Shown: piece after piece, positions 6,502 to 7,639 of the stretch
Position numbering within the stretch: position 1 is the first letter of the stretch
How the letters are laid out: every line of letters begins with the position of its first letter
From: Robiginitomaculum sp.
Lineage (GTDB): Bacteria > Pseudomonadota > Alphaproteobacteria > Caulobacterales > Maricaulaceae
NCBI GenBank assembly: GCA_016765255.1
Contig: JAESQI010000065.1
Coordinates: 3,464-11,102 of the forward strand
Length of the DNA: 7,639 bases
Direction: 5' to 3'
Program-made: the position numbers and the translations under genes
The notes under the pieces: generated by a model
Seen by the model: the letters and a program-made list of their open reading frames with translations, nothing else
What the model was told of the DNA's origin: nothing
Databases searched by the model: none

Positions 6502-7194
6502 TTATTTAGCAGCTCTGTTTTTAAGATGTGTTTTATGCTGCTTCATGAGTTTAGGAAGGTGCGAGATGAACTCCCATACAGCCGCCAACCCTCCAGCTCT
6601 TGCTAACACTCGAACGGAATAAAACGGGGCTACAGGTGTGAAATCAGCAGGTTCATTTGGTATCGGACTATTGGACTTTATCGCGGTCAAAACCTCTGCA
6701 ATGCGCGAAGGGATATTCCAATCGGCCCTGTAGAGAACTTTACGGTCAGCCCCAATAACATAGGCCATGTTCGGGAGGAGCCCTAATTTTTTATGGATGT
6801 CTCCTTTAAGTGTATCAATGAGGATCGTCCTATTTTCAGGTTCTTTATCTTTTAGGCGATTTGCGTTCTTCGCTTTTTCAGATTGTATTTGATGATTGGG
6901 TATTTTTTTCCCAGGGTGGGCTTCCCGAATATAGATGACAAGGAATGCAACATCAGGATTTTCTTGGACCAAAGTATTCATGGGTTTTATTTTACCAATG
7001 TAAAGAGGGCAACTTATACTACCCGTCTCTATCACCATGACTTGCCCTGCAAAGTTGTTTAGTGACACATTCTTCCCGTCCAGGCCTTGTAAGGAAAATG
7101 CAGGTAATGTATCACCAATTTTTAGTCCAACTTGCTTGGTGAAGTCGTAACTTTCAGGGCTAAACCGTTCATAGTTATAAATATTATCCGTCAT
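6502..7194 (-). CDS. Iodothyronine deiodinase-like thioredoxin-fold protein with Cys for Sec
   Basis: This is a 230-residue cytoplasmic protein (no signal peptide or membrane segment) with a redoxin-type start (VGLKIGDTLPAFSLQGLDGK, 22-41). The core aligns by eye with animal type 1 deiodinase. GSISCP (58-63) matches GSCTUP, VIYIREAHP (86-94) matches VIYIEEAH, and IPNHQ (98-102) matches IRNHQ. ILIDTL (124-129), MAYVIG (143-148) and KVLYRADW (152-159) match the later strands. Cys62 (TGC codon) replaces selenocysteine 126, and His93 and His101 correspond to His158 and His174. Cys62 is the only cysteine, so reduction must use an external thiol. The stretch between the two histidines is 8 residues shorter than in DIO1. 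A tail of about 50 residues (178-230) extends beyond the fold. ATG 7194 is supported by GAGGAA at 7207-7202, 7 nt upstream. GC is about 43% by hand count, against about 48% in sampled neighbours. The natural substrate cannot be told from sequence; a peroxiredoxin-like or dehalogenase role is possible. Confidence 0.85.
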   Translation of the reverse strand: MTDNIYNYERFSPESYDFTKQVGLKIGDTLPAFSLQGLDGKNVSLNNFAGQVMVIETGSISCPLYIGKIKPMNTLVQENPDVAFLVIYIREAHPGKKIPNHQIQSEKAKNANRLKDKEPENRTILIDTLKGDIHKKLGLLPNMAYVIGADRKVLYRADWNIPSRIAEVLTAIKSNSPIPNEPADFTPVAPFYSVRVLARAGGLAAVWEFISHLPKLMKQHKTHLKNRAAK

Positions 7195-7304
7195 TTTTAT
7201 ATTCCTCAGTCTTTTGTCAAAACTTTGATCTTCTTAACGGATGTTAAACAGTTTTCATTGAATGTGTTGTTAATTATTTGCAAACCATAAATGTGAGCGT
7301 TTTT
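7195..7304. promoter_or_regulatory. Divergent regulatory region between the deiodinase-like gene and ftsZ
   Basis: This AT-rich 110-nt stretch must hold the promoter of the minus-strand gene and most likely one for ftsZ. It contains the minus-strand ribosome binding site (7202-7207), a TTAA pair resembling a CtrA box (7234-7247), a further TTAA at 7270-7273, and a weak GTGAG (7293-7297) 7 nt before the ftsZ ATG. I could not pick convincing -35/-10 pairs on either strand. No GANTC (CcrM) site is present, unlike what is known for the Caulobacter ftsZ promoter. Confidence 0.6.
7234..7247 (+). promoter_or_regulatory. CtrA-like site (TTAA-N6-TTAA)
   Basis: TTAACGGATGTTAAAC has two TTAA half-sites separated by 6 nt. 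The established CtrA consensus is TTAA-N7-TTAA, so this is one base short, though the flanking C and G (TTAAC...GTTAA) fit. CtrA is known to bind and repress the ftsZ promoter in Caulobacter, which makes the location 58 nt before the ftsZ ATG meaningful. TTAA pairs are common by chance in AT-rich spacers, so confidence is low. Confidence 0.3.
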
Positions 7305-7639
7305 ATGAGTATTAATTTATCCATGCCAAAAGCAGTTGAACTTAAACCCCGCATTGTTGTTATTGGTGTAGGCGGCGCAGGCGGTAATGCTGTCAATAAT
7401 ATGATCGCTTCAGGCCTTGACGGTGTAGAATTTATTGTAGCCAATACAGACGCGCAATCTTTGGCTTTGTCAAAAGCAGACCGCCGCATACAGATGGGCG
7501 GCGCGATTACCCAAGGGCTCGGCGCAGGTATGCAGCCTCAAGTGGGCGCGGAAGCTGCGGAAAGTTCTCTGCCCGAAATTTTAGAACATCTTGAAGGCGC
7601 GCATATGTTGTTTGTTGCCGCTGGAATGGGCGGCGGTAC
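7305..7639 (+). CDS. ftsZ: FtsZ, tubulin-like division GTPase (3' end cut by window)
   Basis: FtsZ polymerises at midcell as the scaffold of the divisome. The first 111 codons are present. They show RIVVIGVGGAGGNAVNNM (16-33, first nucleotide-binding loop), NTDAQSL (47-53), IQMGGAITQGLGAG (62-75, T3-region) and HMLFVAAGMGGG (100-111), which is cut just before the rest of the GGGTGTG tubulin signature. The start at 7305 gives MSINLSMPKAVELKPR, which matches the usual alphaproteobacterial N-terminus; the Shine-Dalgarno (GTGAG) is weak. The gene does not follow ftsA directly, so it is likely transcribed from its own promoter in the 110-nt divergent spacer. The reading frame is intact as far as it goes. 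Confidence 0.97.
   Translation, partial: MSINLSMPKAVELKPRIVVIGVGGAGGNAVNNMIASGLDGVEFIVANTDAQSLALSKADRRIQMGGAITQGLGAGMQPQVGAEAAESSLPEILEHLEGAHMLFVAAGMGGG

Noticed and set aside
6508..6542. AGCAGC / GCTGCT inverted repeat at the 3' end of the minus-strand gene
   Set aside because: A 6-bp stem with a 23-nt loop inside coding sequence and no T run after it on either strand; probably chance.
6502..7194. A selenoprotein: TGA-encoded selenocysteine in the deiodinase-like gene
   Set aside because: The catalytic codon at 7011-7009 (minus strand) reads TGC, a plain cysteine, and the frame has no internal TGA.
7214..7219. Perfect TTGACA on the minus strand as a -35 element
   Set aside because: It lies only 19 nt before the minus-strand start codon, so a standard -10 would fall on the start codon itself.
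7317..7327. DnaA-box-like TTATCCATG at the start of ftsZ
   Set aside because: It misses the box consensus at two positions, is isolated and lies within ftsZ codons.

Overview
The window is most of a division and cell wall (dcw) cluster from an alphaproteobacterium. On the + strand, in order, it holds the 3' part of murG, then complete murC, murB, ddl, ftsQ and ftsA, and finally the first 335 bases of ftsZ. The gene order, the FtsA form with a C-terminal membrane-targeting helix, and the FtsZ N-terminus (ELKPRIVVIGVGGAGGNAVNNM) all point to Alphaproteobacteria. From memory, the FtsZ N-terminus and MurC look most like Caulobacter and its relatives. Base composition is moderate (about 48% GC in sampled rows of the + strand genes), which is low for Caulobacter itself. 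A marine Caulobacterales/Maricaulales-type organism is a reasonable guess, not a conclusion.

Layout: bases 1-4269 encode lipid II and precursor enzymes. These are MurG (lipid II glycosyltransferase, N-terminus outside the window), MurC (L-Ala ligase), MurB (UDP-MurNAc-forming reductase) and Ddl (D-Ala-D-Ala ligase). Bases 4303-6483 encode the divisome proteins FtsQ and FtsA. Spacing is tight: 28 nt murG-murC, 2 nt murC-murB, an 11-nt overlap murB-ddl, 33 nt ddl-ftsQ, 3 nt ftsQ-ftsA. This fits one co-transcribed and partly translationally coupled operon.

The unusual part is 6484-7304. ftsA and ftsZ, normally neighbours in the same direction, are separated by a complete 230-residue gene on the opposite strand. 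Its product has a thioredoxin fold and closely resembles iodothyronine deiodinases. Cys62 stands where the animal enzymes have selenocysteine, and both conserved active-site histidines are present (EAH and NHQ motifs). Cys62 is the only cysteine in the protein. The gene converges on ftsA with an 18-nt gap and no visible terminator, and it diverges from ftsZ across a 110-nt region. That region holds a near match to the CtrA cell-cycle regulator site (TTAA-N6-TTAA).

The + strand genes make and polymerise peptidoglycan precursors and direct them to the division site. FtsA tethers FtsZ filaments to the membrane, and FtsQ links the ring to the periplasmic synthesis machinery. The role of the antisense redox gene is unknown. 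Its position forces ftsZ to use its own promoter or else a transcript that runs antisense through this gene. No RNA genes, CRISPR arrays, insertion sequences or convincing intrinsic terminators were seen.
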